Below, piece after piece: positions 1 through 13,400 of a stretch of DNA of 64,000 nt; the first letter of the stretch is position 1, and the number at the start of each line of letters is the position of its first letter. The position numbers and the translations under genes were made by a program. The notes under the pieces were generated by a model. That model saw only the letters and a program-made list of their open reading frames with translations. It was not told the origin of the DNA and ran no database searches. This stretch comes from Pachypanchax playfairii. Taxonomy: Eukaryota; Chordata; Actinopteri; Cyprinodontiformes; Aplocheilidae. Location of the stretch: contig SSNP01000001.1 of the NCBI GenBank assembly GCA_006937955.1, positions 5,951,503-6,015,502 on the forward strand. The letters are read 5' to 3'.

Positions 1-3000
1 CCAGAGCAAGGGTGAGATCTTCTGTCCAGATGGAGGCTGCGTGGCCATGAGGACTGTGGTTTCCTGCACAAAACAGAGTGCATGGCGGTTGTAAATGGTA
101 AATATCCTGTATTTGTATAGCGCTTTTCTAGTCATTCAGACCACTCAAGGCACTTTCACACTACAAGTTTTACATTCACACAAGCCGATATGTCCGGGGG
201 GAGAGGGTAGGGGCTAACACTCACACAACCCGATGTGCAAATCGGGGGGGCAACATGGGGTTCACACTTCGACATGTGATGGTGGAAGCCGGGATCGATC
301 CAACAACCTTTCGATTGGGAAACGACCGCTCTAACCACTGAGCCGTTGTTCAGTGAGCAAACATGGATTACACTTCCACAAAAATCTGTCTCATTCACCT
401 GATGACATGATAAGCCACTACATCCCAATATTTTATCAGTGCAATAACAAAGTCATGAATCACAAAATTGGTTGAACAGATACTAAGAGATGTTTCTGAG
501 AGCTGAAAAGTTATATTAGTTTGAGAAACTTGTTTTTGGCCTCCATCCTTACCCACAACCACCGCTTCTGTGTTGCTTCTGAAAGTCATTAGAGGGAGCA
601 GTGGTCCGGGGGCGGGGCTGACCACAAACGGAGAGGAGGGGGCCGCACCACAGAGCACAGTGGGAGGATACTGACGACCAGAAGGAGGGGGAGCGCAGGA
701 CTGGATCAACTAAGAAGAGAGGAAACAGAAAAATAACTCGTGTGGTGGATTAAATAATTTGATTCTTTATATTTTAAACACAAACAAGCAGATGATTTCA
801 GTTTTTAAAAATTATGTTTACTTATGTCCATGTTTTTACATATATTAGTTGTTTTAGGCATCGAATATGAATTGTTATCTACTAGAAGTAATATAATTCA
901 AAATGAACCAGCTCTTCTTGACCCTGGACAGGAACAAGCGGGTCAAGAACATAGATGGATGTTAACAGAGCTTTAATCTCCTGTCAGCTTCCTCAAAGCT
1001 TCTGAACTAACCGTGGCCCCCTGCTGCTGAGCTTCCTGTACTGCAGCATCCACCAGGGCCCTTTCTGCATCACTGCCCAGAGCAACACACTTCATTCCCT
1101 CCATGCGCAGCTTGAGACGTGTCACAACACTTTCTGACACACTCTCCTGGACGCACAACAGCCAGTGGACCTGATAACAGGAAAGAAAAGACAAAAATCA
1201 GAGAACTTCCTGGTAACAGGAGAGATGCTGCAGCTCTTCTTTCCACAGGATACTCACCTCTTTCTTCTTCTCAAAGACAGTCTGTATCACTTCGTCTACA
1301 GCACTGTCGATGTCAGCTGACTCGAAGATGATGAAAGGACACGTAGCCCCGACGCAGGGGGAGACTGAAACAGGAACCCCTATTCCTGCTGTGGCTTTAC
1401 AAAGTGTCACCCCATCCTGAAGAAAAACAGAAGCACTGTTAGTATAGAGTACCAGCATCCTGAGTTAGAGGAACCTCAGGGATGTGTACTCGGTCCTTTG
1501 CCCTTAACTCTCCTCACATCCAACTGTGCAGACCAATTCATCTCAAATCAGCTCATTAAATTAGCCGATGACCCAACTCTACTCCTAACCCAGGGGTGGG
1601 GCATGTCATCTGAATCAGGTGTCCCGGAGCATAGAGACATCTAAATCAAGCCAGATCAGAGCCGGGAGTTACCCACCCTTGTCCGAAACTGTGTAGCTTT
1701 ATTTTCACTGTTAATGTATTACGTGTCCAAGTCAAGCGTCTTGACATGTGTCAAGAGTCAGTCATAGATGGATGTAGAATTTGGTCATTTTTCACAATAA
1801 AACACCTTTCAGACTCAGATAGTAAATAAAACAGAACTATTAAGAATTGATTCTTTCTGTGCGGCCTGGTACCGAATGACCTGGTGGCTGGTACGAGGGT
1901 GGAGAGACACATATGCCTGAAATAACTAATAAACCATTATTTAGTTACTGTTACTTAAACCACAAACCTGTTTGTTGCCCCCATAAGTCACATAGCTGAT
2001 GTTGGGGTTCTGGGCCACTTTGGCACCTAGAGTCACGTCACTTCCTGTTAAAACATTAAGAGCCCCAGCGCAAAGTCCAGCTGATGTAAAAAGCTGTGCC
2101 ATGAGGAGGGATGGGGGGGCAGAGCCCCGACCAGGAACGACAATCACGGAGTTTCCTGAGGAAAAACAAAAGAGATCTCAGCTCTAAATCCAACCAGCTT
2201 TAATACAAAGAAAGTGCAACATTTTATTTCACAATATGTGTTCAGAATTTCACGTTTAATGAACAAAATGATATGATGACTTTAGATTATGGTAAGATTT
2301 TTTCTTTTTGCTGCTAGTTTTCAGACCATCGGATAAACTCATCAATCTAGAAAGCAATTTGCTGTTTTTTGATAATTCAGTTATAACGGTTTAAGTTGCA
2401 GTAAAAAAATAACTCATTTTGTTAGCAGTAGAAACGTGTGTGTTTTACCCATGGCCAACGCTGGCAGGACTTTAAGCATAAGGGTATAGAGGGAGCAGTC
2501 ATTAGAGGTGACAACTAGAACTACACCTGCAAGACAAGGACAAGACTCATTATTAAAAAAATATCCACAAAAAGGAACGATGAGACTTTGTAGTAAAAAG
2601 CTCCAGCTGTTTTCTTACCTACAGGTGACCAGTTGGAGATGAGCGTGTCTCTGAGTTGAGCCCAGCTGCTGTAGTACTGCAGCAGCCTGACCAAGGATAA
2701 GGGTGAACACGAGGCACCACACAGCTCACACAGCTCTGACACACACTGACCGTGCAGCCCAAGAACACTCACCAACCTGTAGGCAGTGAAGAGGCAATTT
2801 GGACATTAACGACTGAAATAGGAGAACCGAGATCCTCCAGAATGAAAGGGGAATGTGGATCAGTCAGACCTGAGCAGCACTTTGGATCTCTGGGAACAGC
2901 TCAAGCTGCTCCAGAGCTTGTAGCCGGTGACAGCAGAGGATGCACACTGGGAAATATCTCCATCCTCAGCACATACTGTGCTGCACAGCACATCACCTGG

Positions 3001-6000
3001 TGACAGAGGCACAGGATACATGCATGAAATTAGTTTGATCATTTGTATTTAATTAAACAGAATAACAGTTTTTTATTCTCAGTCCTCCCACCTTTGGAAT
3101 CAGTCAGGGAGCAGGTCTGTCTGTCTGCTGGGAGGACAAACTTGCCATCAATGAAGAGACCAAGTGAACGAGAGTGATGCTCAAACCAGGCCTGAAGAAG
3201 AGCAGAAGGTTCATTACCAAAACAACTCAACAGTTGAACAGGTGGTTTCTGAAAAAGTTGTTCAAAAACACAAAAATCAAGAGCTACTTTAGTCAAAACC
3301 AATGAAACAATGTTTTATGAGCGTGTGGCTGTAGATCAGACCCATGAGCATCAGAACAGGACCACATACCAAAGGTGCAATGGTTTGATAAATCCCGTTG
3401 TTTCTGATAAAAGGTCTGTGAGTTTATTAGCTTGGAGCCAGGATGAACTATAGGAAGATAAAACAGCTGGCGGGAGCAGTTTGATGCTTTGAGCAACACT
3501 GTGCTGGTTGTTTTCTGTCATGTAATTCATGCAGATGACACAAACCCTGAACCTCAACCCTGTTTCTGATTCTCTAACTGTATTTACAATCAACAATAAA
3601 TAATCAAGAAGTTGTTGTTCCCTTTAATTTTCATAAAACGATTTGAAAGTCTGTTTTCTTCCACTTATCCGAGGGTCGGGTTGTGAGGGCAACGAGATCA
3701 GAAGGGAAATCCAGACATCCCTCTCCAGCTCTTCCTGGCATTCCCAGTCAAATAATGACCTGCCCGGGGTCTCCATATGGAGGTGACCAGGAGGCCTGAA
3801 CCACCTCAGCTGACTCCTTTCGATGAGGAGGAGCAGTGGTACTACTTCAAGCTCCTTCTGGATGATGAAGTTCCGTGTTTTCAGGATGACGCACAACAAA
3901 GATGATATGTAATTGGTCCGTCCTAAAATTTGACGTGGAAATGATCGGGTGCGGCTCCGGTGTCAGACCCTTCTGCATTTGAACATAATGCAGGAGGATC
4001 TGATTGGTCAGGCTATCAATCAGTCGGCCCGTCTCTGACTCCATCCCTCAATCACTCATGAACAAGATGCCTCAGTACTTCCTCTACATGAGACAAAGAC
4101 TCACCGCCATCCTAAAAGGAACATTCCACCTTTTTCCAGTTGAGAACCATGACCTCAGATTTAGAGGAGCTGATTCTCATCCTGGCCGTTAATGTTCAGC
4201 TGTGAACCGCTTCAGTGCACGCTGAAGGTCATGGATTGAATACACCAACAGAACCACATCATCCACAAAAACCCTGGGCTGGGACTCAGAGGTTCCCAAA
4301 TCCATCACCCTCCTCACCATGAATACACCTAGAGATCCTGTCTGTGAGCACCACAAATAGGATCAAAGACCCAGATGAAAATCCAGGGCTGATAGAAAAG
4401 ATTTTTGCAGCTACTAAAAGGCAAACAGCAACAACAATCAGATCTACGTTGAGGTTTGCTGCTACTGAAAAAAGAAAAAGGGGATGATTTCTAAGAACTA
4501 AAGAAAAAAAGAGTTCTCAATTCTTCAAATAATATTAATGAAACGATCCAATTTTACACTGAAAATAATAAAACTCAAACCCTGGCTTACACAGTTCTGG
4601 TGAGGAACATGTCATCTCTGCTTTAATGTGCAGAACATGAATTATTTACAGACACCAGATCAAAGTACAGAGTTTCACCTCTCTCTCTCTCCAGGCACCC
4701 AAAAATAAAACTAACCTTATAAATCAGTTATTTACACAATGTGTTCCTGCAGCAGTCAGTAAAAAAAGCTGATACTTGGACAGCAGTGATGTCGGTGTTT
4801 TGAATGCATCGTTTCTAAAACAACACATGCACGTTAAGAACATCACATCTTTCCATCCTCCAGACATAAGATTTGTTAATTATGATACATACTGTGCAGC
4901 AGATTTCAAAGAACGTTCTGTTGATGTATAATTTTTAATTCAACCAAAATAATTTGCCTAATAATTCAATCAGTGCTTATGTTTAGGTTGTCTTTTACAC
5001 CTTCAAAACTTCTTTTAAATATAACGGTTTGATATTTTGAACATTCTGTTTCACTTACTGCACAGCCAAGTGAAGTCACATGCTTGTCTTGTGCGTTACA
5101 GTCAGTTAATGAACTTCCCATTGCTCTAACGGGAGTGCAATGACCCTGCTACTAAGTGAAAGTTCAGACATACAATATCCATTTCTACGCTGTTTAAAAT
5201 GTATTAAAACCTGGTTGATGTAGAACTTTCTCAGTCTTAACGATAATAAAACTGAAGTCAATCACTAACATCTTCTCTCTGGATCCCCGCACCATGCTGT
5301 CAGAGATCTGGTTTTATCAGCTCTTTTAAACAAATCTCTTCAGATCACTCTGCAGTTGTTCTAGTCCTGTTTCGTTCATCTGAGACTCATCACCATCAGA
5401 GATCAGGAGAAACTGATCCATGTTTCTATTAAGTCTTGATTAGACTGTTGTAACGCCCTGTATGTCGGCTTAAACCAGTCATCAATTTATAGATTGTCCA
5501 GGGCGCTGCATAAAAGAAAACTTGATCACATGACTCCCATTCTGGCTTCTCTCGTGTATTTTAGACTCAATTTTAAGGCTCTACTGCTGACGTTTCATAA
5601 TTTATGTTCAGACTCTCACCTGTTGTCATGACATCTGGATCCTGATTGAAAGAAAGAGATCCTGGATACAAGTGACTAAAATGAAGTTCCTCTGAAGGCC
5701 AGTCAGGCTCAGTCTTAGAGATCAGGTGAGGAGTAGAGCCACTGCTCCTCTTCATCAAAAGGAGTCAGCTGAGGTAGTTTGGGCGTTTAATCAAGATTCC
5801 TCCTAGCCACCTCCATATGGAGGTTTTCCAGGCCTGTCCCACAGAAAGGAGAACCTCAGGCAGACCCAGGACTCCCTGGAGGGATTACAAATCCTCTCTG
5901 GGCTCGAAATGTCTTGGAACCCCTCATAAAGAGCTGGAGAGTGTTGCTGGGGTGAAGGATGTCCGGGTTTCCACAGTCTTTTAAACCTCTGCAAACCAGG

Positions 6001-6550
6001 TTTTTGGTCCAAACAGGGGCTGATTATTACTTGTCTTTAAATCAAATCGAACTTTATAAATAAAGCAAATTTCATGCTTCAGCAATTCAACGTATGACAA
6101 AACAGGAAGGAATAAAACACAAGCATGAGTTAAATTAAAATAAAAATGTGTGTGTGCCTTGACAAATCCTTTTGTAAACACTTACACATGCACAAAAACA
6201 CACATATGATGCATGCAAACACATATTCACACACAGAAAACGCAGGAATTTCAGGTAGATAATGTAGTTTCAATTGTTCCTAACGTTTTATTGTCTTAAT
6301 TTGTTTTTATTCTGTTTGAGTGGATTGTAAAATACCTTGGTCAAATTCTGTTGTTTTAATGTGCTATATAAATACAACTGACCTGTACTAAATATACTTA
6401 TTAAAGATAGCTACATGTAATGCTTTTAACCCTCTACAATGAAAAGTCTAAAAACGTCACCTGTGCAGTTGCAGTGCTGGAAGTTGCTGATGGTCCGGAC
6501 TCCATGCTTTGGAAGATTTCGTACACCGTCTTGTTGGAGCTACTAGCCAT
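1..6550 (-). CDS. aldh16a1: Aldehyde dehydrogenase family 16 member A1, 5' ten exons (partial, runs off left edge)
   Basis: Coding exons on the minus strand, each with AG/GT borders and matching phase: 6550-6461, 3191-3092, 2996-2870, 2776-2619, 2526-2449, 2155-1968, 1416-1258, 1170-1012, 709-553 and 63-1 (continues off the window). The start is chosen because MASSSNKTVYEIFQSMESGP matches the family's N-terminal IFxSxExGP pattern. Later exons give the ALDH Rossmann-type segments LGLFIDGKFV, LMLKVLPALAMGNSVIVVPG and YVTYGGNKQ, then FIIFESADIDSAVDEVI and RQYPPTVL. About 426 residues of a normally about 800-residue two-domain protein are covered. The general-base Glu position (ExGG motif) reads CVGAT here, and the catalytic Cys position before VQES is Lys. 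The first ALDH domain therefore looks catalytically dead, as reported for mammalian ALDH16A1. Introns carry repeat debris, including an RT fragment at 1460-1600. Identification is by remembered family sequence, not by search. Confidence 0.93.
83..345 (-). repeat. tRNA-derived SINE-type repeat in aldh16a1 intron 9
   Basis: Read on the minus strand, the end near 345 shows a tRNA-like head: GCTCAGTGGTTAGAGCG (A-box-like), then GGATCGATCC (B-box-like). A body with ACATGTCGAAGTGTG and a tail resembling a common teleost dispersed repeat (GTATAGCGCTTTTC on the plus strand) follows. Confidence 0.6.
1460..1600 (+). pseudogene. Reverse transcriptase fragment of a non-LTR retrotransposon
   Basis: Plus-strand translation gives EEPQGCVLGPLPLTLL and then LIKLADDPTLLL. 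This matches the PQGSVLGPLLF and ADDT boxes of LINE reverse transcriptases. It is a short degenerate relic in aldh16a1 intron 6. Confidence 0.6.
3655..4390 (+). repeat. Dispersed teleost repeat, copy 1 of 4
   Basis: Marked by ACCTCAGCTGACTCCTTTCG followed by a GAGGAGGAGCAG run. Related copies occur at about 5630-6010 (minus), 16430-16745 (minus) and 54960-55540 (plus). None has an open frame. Confidence 0.55.
5320..5610 (+). pseudogene. L2-type LINE ORF2 fragment
   Basis: Conceptual translation contains LDCCNALYVGLNQSSI and later HMTPILASL followed by RLNFKALLLTFHNL. These match the conserved LDYCNALxxGLP and TPVLxxLHWLPVxxRIxFKxLLLTFKALH motifs near the C-terminus of L2-clade reverse transcriptases. 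It carries stops and has no complete frame. Confidence 0.65.
5630..6010 (-). repeat. Dispersed teleost repeat, copy 2 of 4
   Basis: The minus-strand text contains ACCTCAGCTGACTCCTTTTG and GGCCTGGAAAACCTCCATATG, related to the copy at about 3655-4390. Confidence 0.5.
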
Positions 6551-7434
6551 AATACAGTGAGGACGCAAATCACGTCGCCGCTTCGTTTGCGAACTTAAGA
6601 GTAACTTGTTTCTGATGTTAGTAAAGTAATGTGTGCAACAGTCTGGACTTTAAAATTAAAGTTTAATAGGAAGGCAGTGCTGTCACACCACGTCTTTTAA
6701 AACGTGCTAACTTCGCTGACAAGACTTCCGGTATTGTACCGGAAAACGATTCCCTCCAAATAAAAGTGCAAACTAATTCTAGATAAATACACAAAATCAC
6801 AGAATAGTAATAACAGTGTCGCAGAAGGGATTGTTGTTTGTGAGTAAGGCCTTGATGCAGCAAGAACTTGTATTATTTTGTCTTGACATGTTTTGTGTTT
6901 CTTTAAAATTTCTTACATTTCTTCCTTTTTTTGTTTATTTTGGATTGTGAGACATTGAATTGTGTATTTTAGGACAGGGTGATAATAAGTTTATATATAT
7001 GCCTTCTCCTTTTCAAGCAAGTTACTGGAGGTGAATCTTCTTTGTAAATATGGCAAAAATATGGTGAAGGTGGAGCATGTTTGAAATAAAACAAATAAAT
7101 AAAATAAATACCAGTGACTGAATCCGTTCTCGAAAAGCTCTAATTAGATGTAAATTATGTATAGGTGTATTTATTCATTGCTAAGAATATATATCTGAGA
7201 TACGCTTAACACGTATTATCTCACAACACAATCTTACATCTTCAAATTATCTGATCCCGGAATCTCGTTTGTTTCTACACGGAAGTATTTTGGTAACGTA
7301 CCAAGTCGGAAGTGCGGAGGAATATTAGTGCGCCTTTCAGTTGAGTTGGTTGTTAATGTTGATTTGTTTTTATTGCAACTCATATGGAACCCTGAATAAA
7401 TTGTTCTCCAAATACACGACAATAATCCTTAAAT
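6551..7434. promoter_or_regulatory. Putative bidirectional promoter of aldh16a1 and kat7
   Basis: The start codons of aldh16a1 (minus, 6550) and kat7 (plus, 7435) diverge across 884 bp. The interval contains ETS-type GGAA motifs: an inverted pair TTCCGG..CCGGAA at 6726-6744, ACGGAAGT near 7279-7286 and TCGGAAGTG near 7306-7314. No TATA box or transcription start is evident. Shared promoter function is inferred from head-to-head layout and motifs alone. Confidence 0.55.
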
Positions 7435-10400
7435 ATGCCACGGAGAAAGGTAAGACAGACGTTAGTTAGAGGCTGCAACAAATCGGACATATCGTCACAG
7501 CTAATGTTAGCAAATTTACAGATGAAAATTAAACTCCTCAAAGGTACATGCCTAATGGCTGGAATATCTTTTTAAGATGTTATTCATAAATGTAAGATCT
7601 TTTTAACAGCTGAACGACAGAACGGAGCTATTTGTTAACGTTGTTGCTAAAGCTAATGTAGCTCGTGTTTGGGGTTTTTCAGAGTTACGAGAAGCGTTTA
7701 TACAAACTGTTTATTCGCTTTAAACGTGCTGGTTGGTGACATTTTTATCGGGTTTTCTTTGACTGACAGAGAGTCTGGAAAGAAACACTGACCACGGTTT
7801 TGCGTCTTTGTTTTACGCCTTAGCTTACCGCTAAAAACAGGCTGTTTATTCGGGGTGCATGGAACGGGTAGCTGCACCAAAACAACCGCTTTGATTGGAC
7901 AGACGCAGACTTAGCACTGCGTTTATTGGTTCGTTTCACTTGAAAGACGCCTCGTCTTTATTGTGATTGGTGGTATGCAAATAAGAGCTCCTCCTCCTTT
8001 TATGAGGTTGTCAAACCCAGTTATAGATCTTATTTCATCAACTACTATTGGTCTTTTTTAAATTTAATTTAAAGCAATGTTAATATTAACAATATACTAT
8101 GTGATGCTCTGTTTGTTGTGTGGTCATTTTTGTTGTTGGTAGTTGATACTTAAGTTAATTTATCTCCATTCGTGTTTATTTTTGTAGACACAATTTATTC
8201 CTAATTTTGTAACACAATTTTATGTATACATATCTATTCATAAATCGTATTTAATATTTTTATTGATTCAGATTCAGAATTAAAATTGCACCTATAATAA
8301 TAATTAAAAATAATGATTATTTATTTATTTATATGGTCAGGGGTTTAAGATAAAGTTCTACAACTATAAAAATGGGAAATACAAAGAACTATTCACATTT
8401 TTAGTCATAATTCAGTGATATATTTTGGTCTGCATGGTGGTGCAGTTGGTAGTACTGTCGCTTTGCAGTGAGAAAGTACTGGGTTTGAAACAGGGGCAGG
8501 ATTTTGCTTGTTCTCTCCTGCATGTGTGGGTGAATTCCAAGGACTCCAGCTTCCTCTCACTGATCATAAATATGCATGTAGGTTAATTGGTAACTCTAAA
8601 TTCTCCCTAGCTGTGAGTGTGTGTGAGTTGTTGTATGTTTCTATGTGGCCCTGTGATGGACTGGAGACCTATCCAGGTGTAACCCCGCCTCTCATCCAAT
8701 GACTGCTGGAGCTTGACACCAGCTCCCTGTGACCCTGAACAGAAATATGCAGGTATAGAAAGTGAGGGAGTGATACATTGCACTGACTGGAAGATTTAAA
8801 GGTCTCTCCTATTTTGTCATCTGTACCATGCAAACAATAACACTCGTTTCACCATTGCTCACCATTTATTTTGTGTCTAATGTCTGTGTTGGACTGATGA
8901 ACCACTTCCAAATAATTTTTGCACAATTAATCAGTTGATTGAGTTTCCAAATGTTGAACAAACTACAGTTTCTGGATGTTACATGGAAAGTGTTTGGGCT
9001 GTTACCCATTGTTGGAAATTTTACTACACTAGATGTACAACTGGAGTGTTTCAGTTGTGATGAGTCTTACTTTGATCACTTCTTCAAAAACAACGAGGTG
9101 GTAAATGATGGCACACGAAGTATGTGTACTGTACCTGCTCATGTCTGTTTCCATCTGTCTATCTCCTTCACATATTTTCTCAGGAATTGTGTTGTTTTTC
9201 TGGAATAATGCATGTTGTTGATTTCTCAGAGGACAACAGGCAGCAGCTCAGACGGAACGGAGGACTCTGATTTTTCTGCCGACCTCGAACACACCGAGGC
9301 TGCTGGGAGCATGCGCAGGCGCAGTAGCACACGCCTAACTCGTGCGTCCTTACGCCTCAGCCAGAGTTCACAAGGTAAATTTACACATAATTTTTTAAAA
9401 TGTTCTTATGATGAGGTTGATGTAGCTGCTTTTGTAAATTCAGATTTGTTGGTTCTGTCTAGGTTTGAAAATACACACATATTTGCATTTAATCAAATAT
9501 TGTTGCTCAAAGTAGATTCAGATAAATTTTAAAAAGCTGGATGTTTTCAGAATCTTGCTGTGAGCTTTCAGTTCTAAAGGGAAATACTTCTTTCTTTTCA
9601 GAAAACTGCATGTCACTACGTAGCGGCTCTCCGGCTGCTGGTGGTTCGGATGAAGGTTTGGATTCAGCAGCAGAGTCAACAGCAGTGGCAGCATCGGTCT
9701 TCTCCTCGGGGCGCAGGATCACACGCAGCCAACAAGGGGCAGCAAACGCCACAGCAAAAAAGTACCCACTCCGCCAGAGCAGATCGTCCGGCTCAGACAC
9801 TGAAGCCAATGGTAACCTGTTGTGTTCATCCTTTGTCTGTCAGCTGAGGAGATGGAACATCTTCAGATATTAAGCGAGAACATTAAGGAGGAGTAGGAAA
9901 GCAGACAAAAGAAAACCAGAAAATAGTTTTTTATTGTGGCGCCTCCAAGTCTGAAAAGCAGGAACACACTGTTGCTCCGATTATAATAAAGAGTCATACG
10001 TGAGTGAACAACATGGAGATAATACCTCGTGAAAACCTGGAGTTTTTAAATTTAACATCATGGAAATGCTGTAGAAGATGATGGTACTTACATGCTTGTT
10101 AAAACAGGAGTGGAATTAAATACGGCTCCTTTTATTCTGAGGTTTAATCTGTCAGGACATAATAAAAATCCTCTCATTCTTTCAATATCTTTAAAATAAG
10201 CAACATGACAGCACAGTGTACTGTGTTATTTATTTAACTATATGTCGGTAGGTTTGCAGGGTTTTATTTACCCATCAACACATTTTAATTAGGCGGCGGT
10301 AGAGTTTGGGGGTTTAGGGACTGTTTAGTTTTATGTATTGCCTTTGATTCTGAGCTCTGGCTCTTCTGGTTACTTTATAATATCTATAAGTTCTCAGCTC

Positions 10401-13400
10401 AGATGTTTTCTGTGTCATTTTTTCCAGGTGTTTCAGTAGCTACGTTTACATGCGCCAAATTTCCCCAATCTGATTAAAATCTTGGTCGATTGGAATTCCC
10501 AAATCCCTGTTTACATGGACACTAACTGAAATGATCTGATCATGTCATGAGCACACATGCACCAAGCACTCGATCATATTAAATGTGTTGAGCATGCGCA
10601 CAGCGAGTTGTCTTTCCGGGGGAAAAAAAAACCAAACAAACTCCGTCCTTTCTGCACGTCTTTCCCGTCCCATCGTGTGCTCGATCTGACTCACGTTTTC
10701 CTCAATATGGACCTTCTGCGGGTGATTACCTTTATGTTTGGGTTTTTACTGGTCGCATTAATCAAGCTAGAGGCTGAATACATATTGCTACTGCTCCTCC
10801 ACCACAGGAGAGGAGAGCAGGATGACAGGATGACTGCACCAGCAGACCACTTCTGTTTACTTCCCGCTATGTTTTCTACTTGGGTCTGCGAAAGTGGAAA
10901 GACGTCACGCTGAAGTTGTACGCATGCACAAAGGGCTCTTTTCACCCTTTCTTTCCGAATGGGTGTATACATGCACGTCTATCCGAATGAAGATCGGACA
11001 AAACCACCCCTCTCGATCGGAAGTAAATTTCATTCTGATCAGGCTGCATCGGATCAAAACATTCTGATTGACATGTTTACATGACATATTTTTTTTCCGA
11101 TTGGGCGTTTATTCCGACTAAATGTGCCCATGTAAATGTAGCTAGTGTCTCTGAGTTAAACGTGTTCTGCTTGTTTATGGCTGTTTTTCCTCGTGTTTTC
11201 TGTGTCATCACTGATGTTTTGCATCGGTGGGGGGGGGGTTATGCTACTGGGCAACCTATCCAGCAGATGGCACCAGATTTATCAAGTCATGTTTTGTTGG
11301 TCCAGTCCCTTGGGGGTGGAGCCTCAATAGACTCGCATGCTGAGCAGCTTATAAACCGACTGTGTGCCATAATTTAATAGTTTGCGAGGAGAGCGCTGCA
11401 ATGGTTTTATGGAAGATTGGCAACCAATCTTTAACATTTTCCCCATCTTGTTTAAAAATGGATAAAAAGTTGTGTCCCCCAGAACTTCTGAGATGTTTTT
11501 TTACTTCATATTGCAACATTCGGAGGACTCGACCTGTTTAGTCATTACAACCTCAAACTTAAAACCTTGTAATTGACAAAGAGTGGTCCTAATTGTTTAA
11601 TGTGTTTACATCTGTGTTTACATGATTAGTGTTGGTTATTTTTGTAAGCAAAGCCATTATGGCTGCACAGTTCTGGATAAAATTAGCTTTTTTGCTTAGA
11701 ATAGAGATCACGATTCTCTCGTGATTTTTGGCAAAACACTGATTACAAGTTATATCTTTTTGATTTTCATCATCTTTGAAACCAAAAAAACTTCCCCATG
11801 ACGGAGTGAGAACCTTTTTTTCTTTTCTCTTTCCTACTTTTCTCCTTCAGTCAGTTTCACACACATGCTCTCGTTGTTTCTTCCTACCAGCTGGCTTCTG
11901 TATCACGTGGTATAAGCCTCCGCCATTGTCGTTTGTTGAGGGAGAACGAGGGAGCGCTTGTTTTCATGCAGATTATGTCCCGGATCAAAATGCAGTATAA
12001 TCGTTGTCTTTTTTTTTTTATTGTTGTCATTTGGAAATGAGATTGCATACAAGTATGAATTGAGATTGTGATTTTTTAAACATTTTTAACTACTGTTCTA
12101 ACGTTCCACACATGATATACTGTTGTGACACCTTGGCTAGCTCAGTGAAAAAAACAGGACAGGAGAAAGGTTGAAATATGTTCTTTCATTCACCTGCCAG
12201 GTTCTCTGAGCTTCCTGAACTTCTGCCACAGTAACATCAGTCTTTATTTATGGATGTACCTGCTGGCTGCAGCTGCTGAGGCCTGTTAATTCCATCCATA
12301 TTAGAACATATATATGTCCTGCAGAGTTCTACCTTTAGATTAATCTGTGGCAGTAAAGGGCAGATAAATGAACGTGTCTGAAGAAGATGGTGAATTTACA
12401 TGTTTGTCTCAAATGATCCAGCAGACATAAAGCAGGGGACCGACCAAGACGAGACGCCGCCTCGCACCCCAACAGGCAACGCCCTGTCCTCAGAATCAGA
12501 CATCGAAGTAAGCAATGACCACGTGTCTCCAAGCAACAATCTCGTTTCCCAGGAGGAGGATGAGAGACTGGCGAAGGAGCTGTCACTGAAAGAGGCCGCC
12601 GCACACGACCTGTCCCACCGGCCAAAACGGCGGCGGTTCCACGAAAGTTACAACTTCAACATGAAGTGTCCCACTCCTGGTTGTAACTCACTAGGTGAGA
12701 GCAGAAACACAACTCAGGTGCGATTTACGTTGAATCAAAGCCGTCCTTCATTAGATTTTTACCTACTTGTCTCCTTGTTGCCTCTCAGGTCATCTAACTG
12801 GTAGACATGAGAGACATTTCTCCATATCGGGATGTCCCCTATACCATAACCTCTCTGCTGATGAATGCAAGGTACACACACACCCTCAATCACATTGAAA
12901 TAAATCAACAACAGGTGAATAAGTCGGTGTGAAATCTGTAAACTGCAGGTTTTTTTTGTCTAACAACTAACACAGTTCTCTGTTCTCGTCCATTTTATAA
13001 AAATTGCATCAGGAAGCTCTGCAGCCTGCTTTTGTAGTTTTGTAGTTATAATGGACTCAAAACTCTCCATGGATAAATACACTATATTACCAAAAGTATT
13101 CGCTCACCCATTCAAATGATCAGAATCAGGTGTCCTAATCACTTGGCCTGGCCACAGGTGTATAAAGTCAAGCACTCAGGCATGCAGACTGTGAAGCAAG
13201 ACATTTGTGAAAGAATGGGCCGCTCTTAGGAGCTCAGTGAATTCCAGCGTGGAACTGTCATAGGATGCCACCTGTGCAACAAATCCAGTCGTGAAATTTC
13301 CTCGCTCCTAAATATTCCACAGTCCACTGTCAGCTCTATTATAACAAAATGGAAGCGTTTGGGAACAACAGCAACTCAGCCATGAAGTGGTAGACCACGT

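Larger units (their letters stand above)
3192..6460 (-). other. aldh16a1 intron 1 (repeat-bearing)
   Basis: This 3.3-kb first intron lies between the start exon and the exon beginning AWFEHHSRS. It holds two copies of one dispersed repeat (about 3655-4390 and 5630-6010), an L2 fragment (about 5320-5610) and an L2-like 3' tail (about 6290-6390). The rest is AT-rich and shows no exon I could support. Confidence 0.7.

Noticed and set aside
973..1011. Extending aldh16a1 exon 8 to the TAA at 973
   Set aside because: A good GTTAGT donor at 1011-1006 keeps phase with the next exon (QYPPTVL), which matches the family, whereas read-through would truncate the protein.
10557..10913. 118-codon plus-strand frame
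   Set aside because: It lies within the TAGCTACG-ended MITE, and no family is recognisable.
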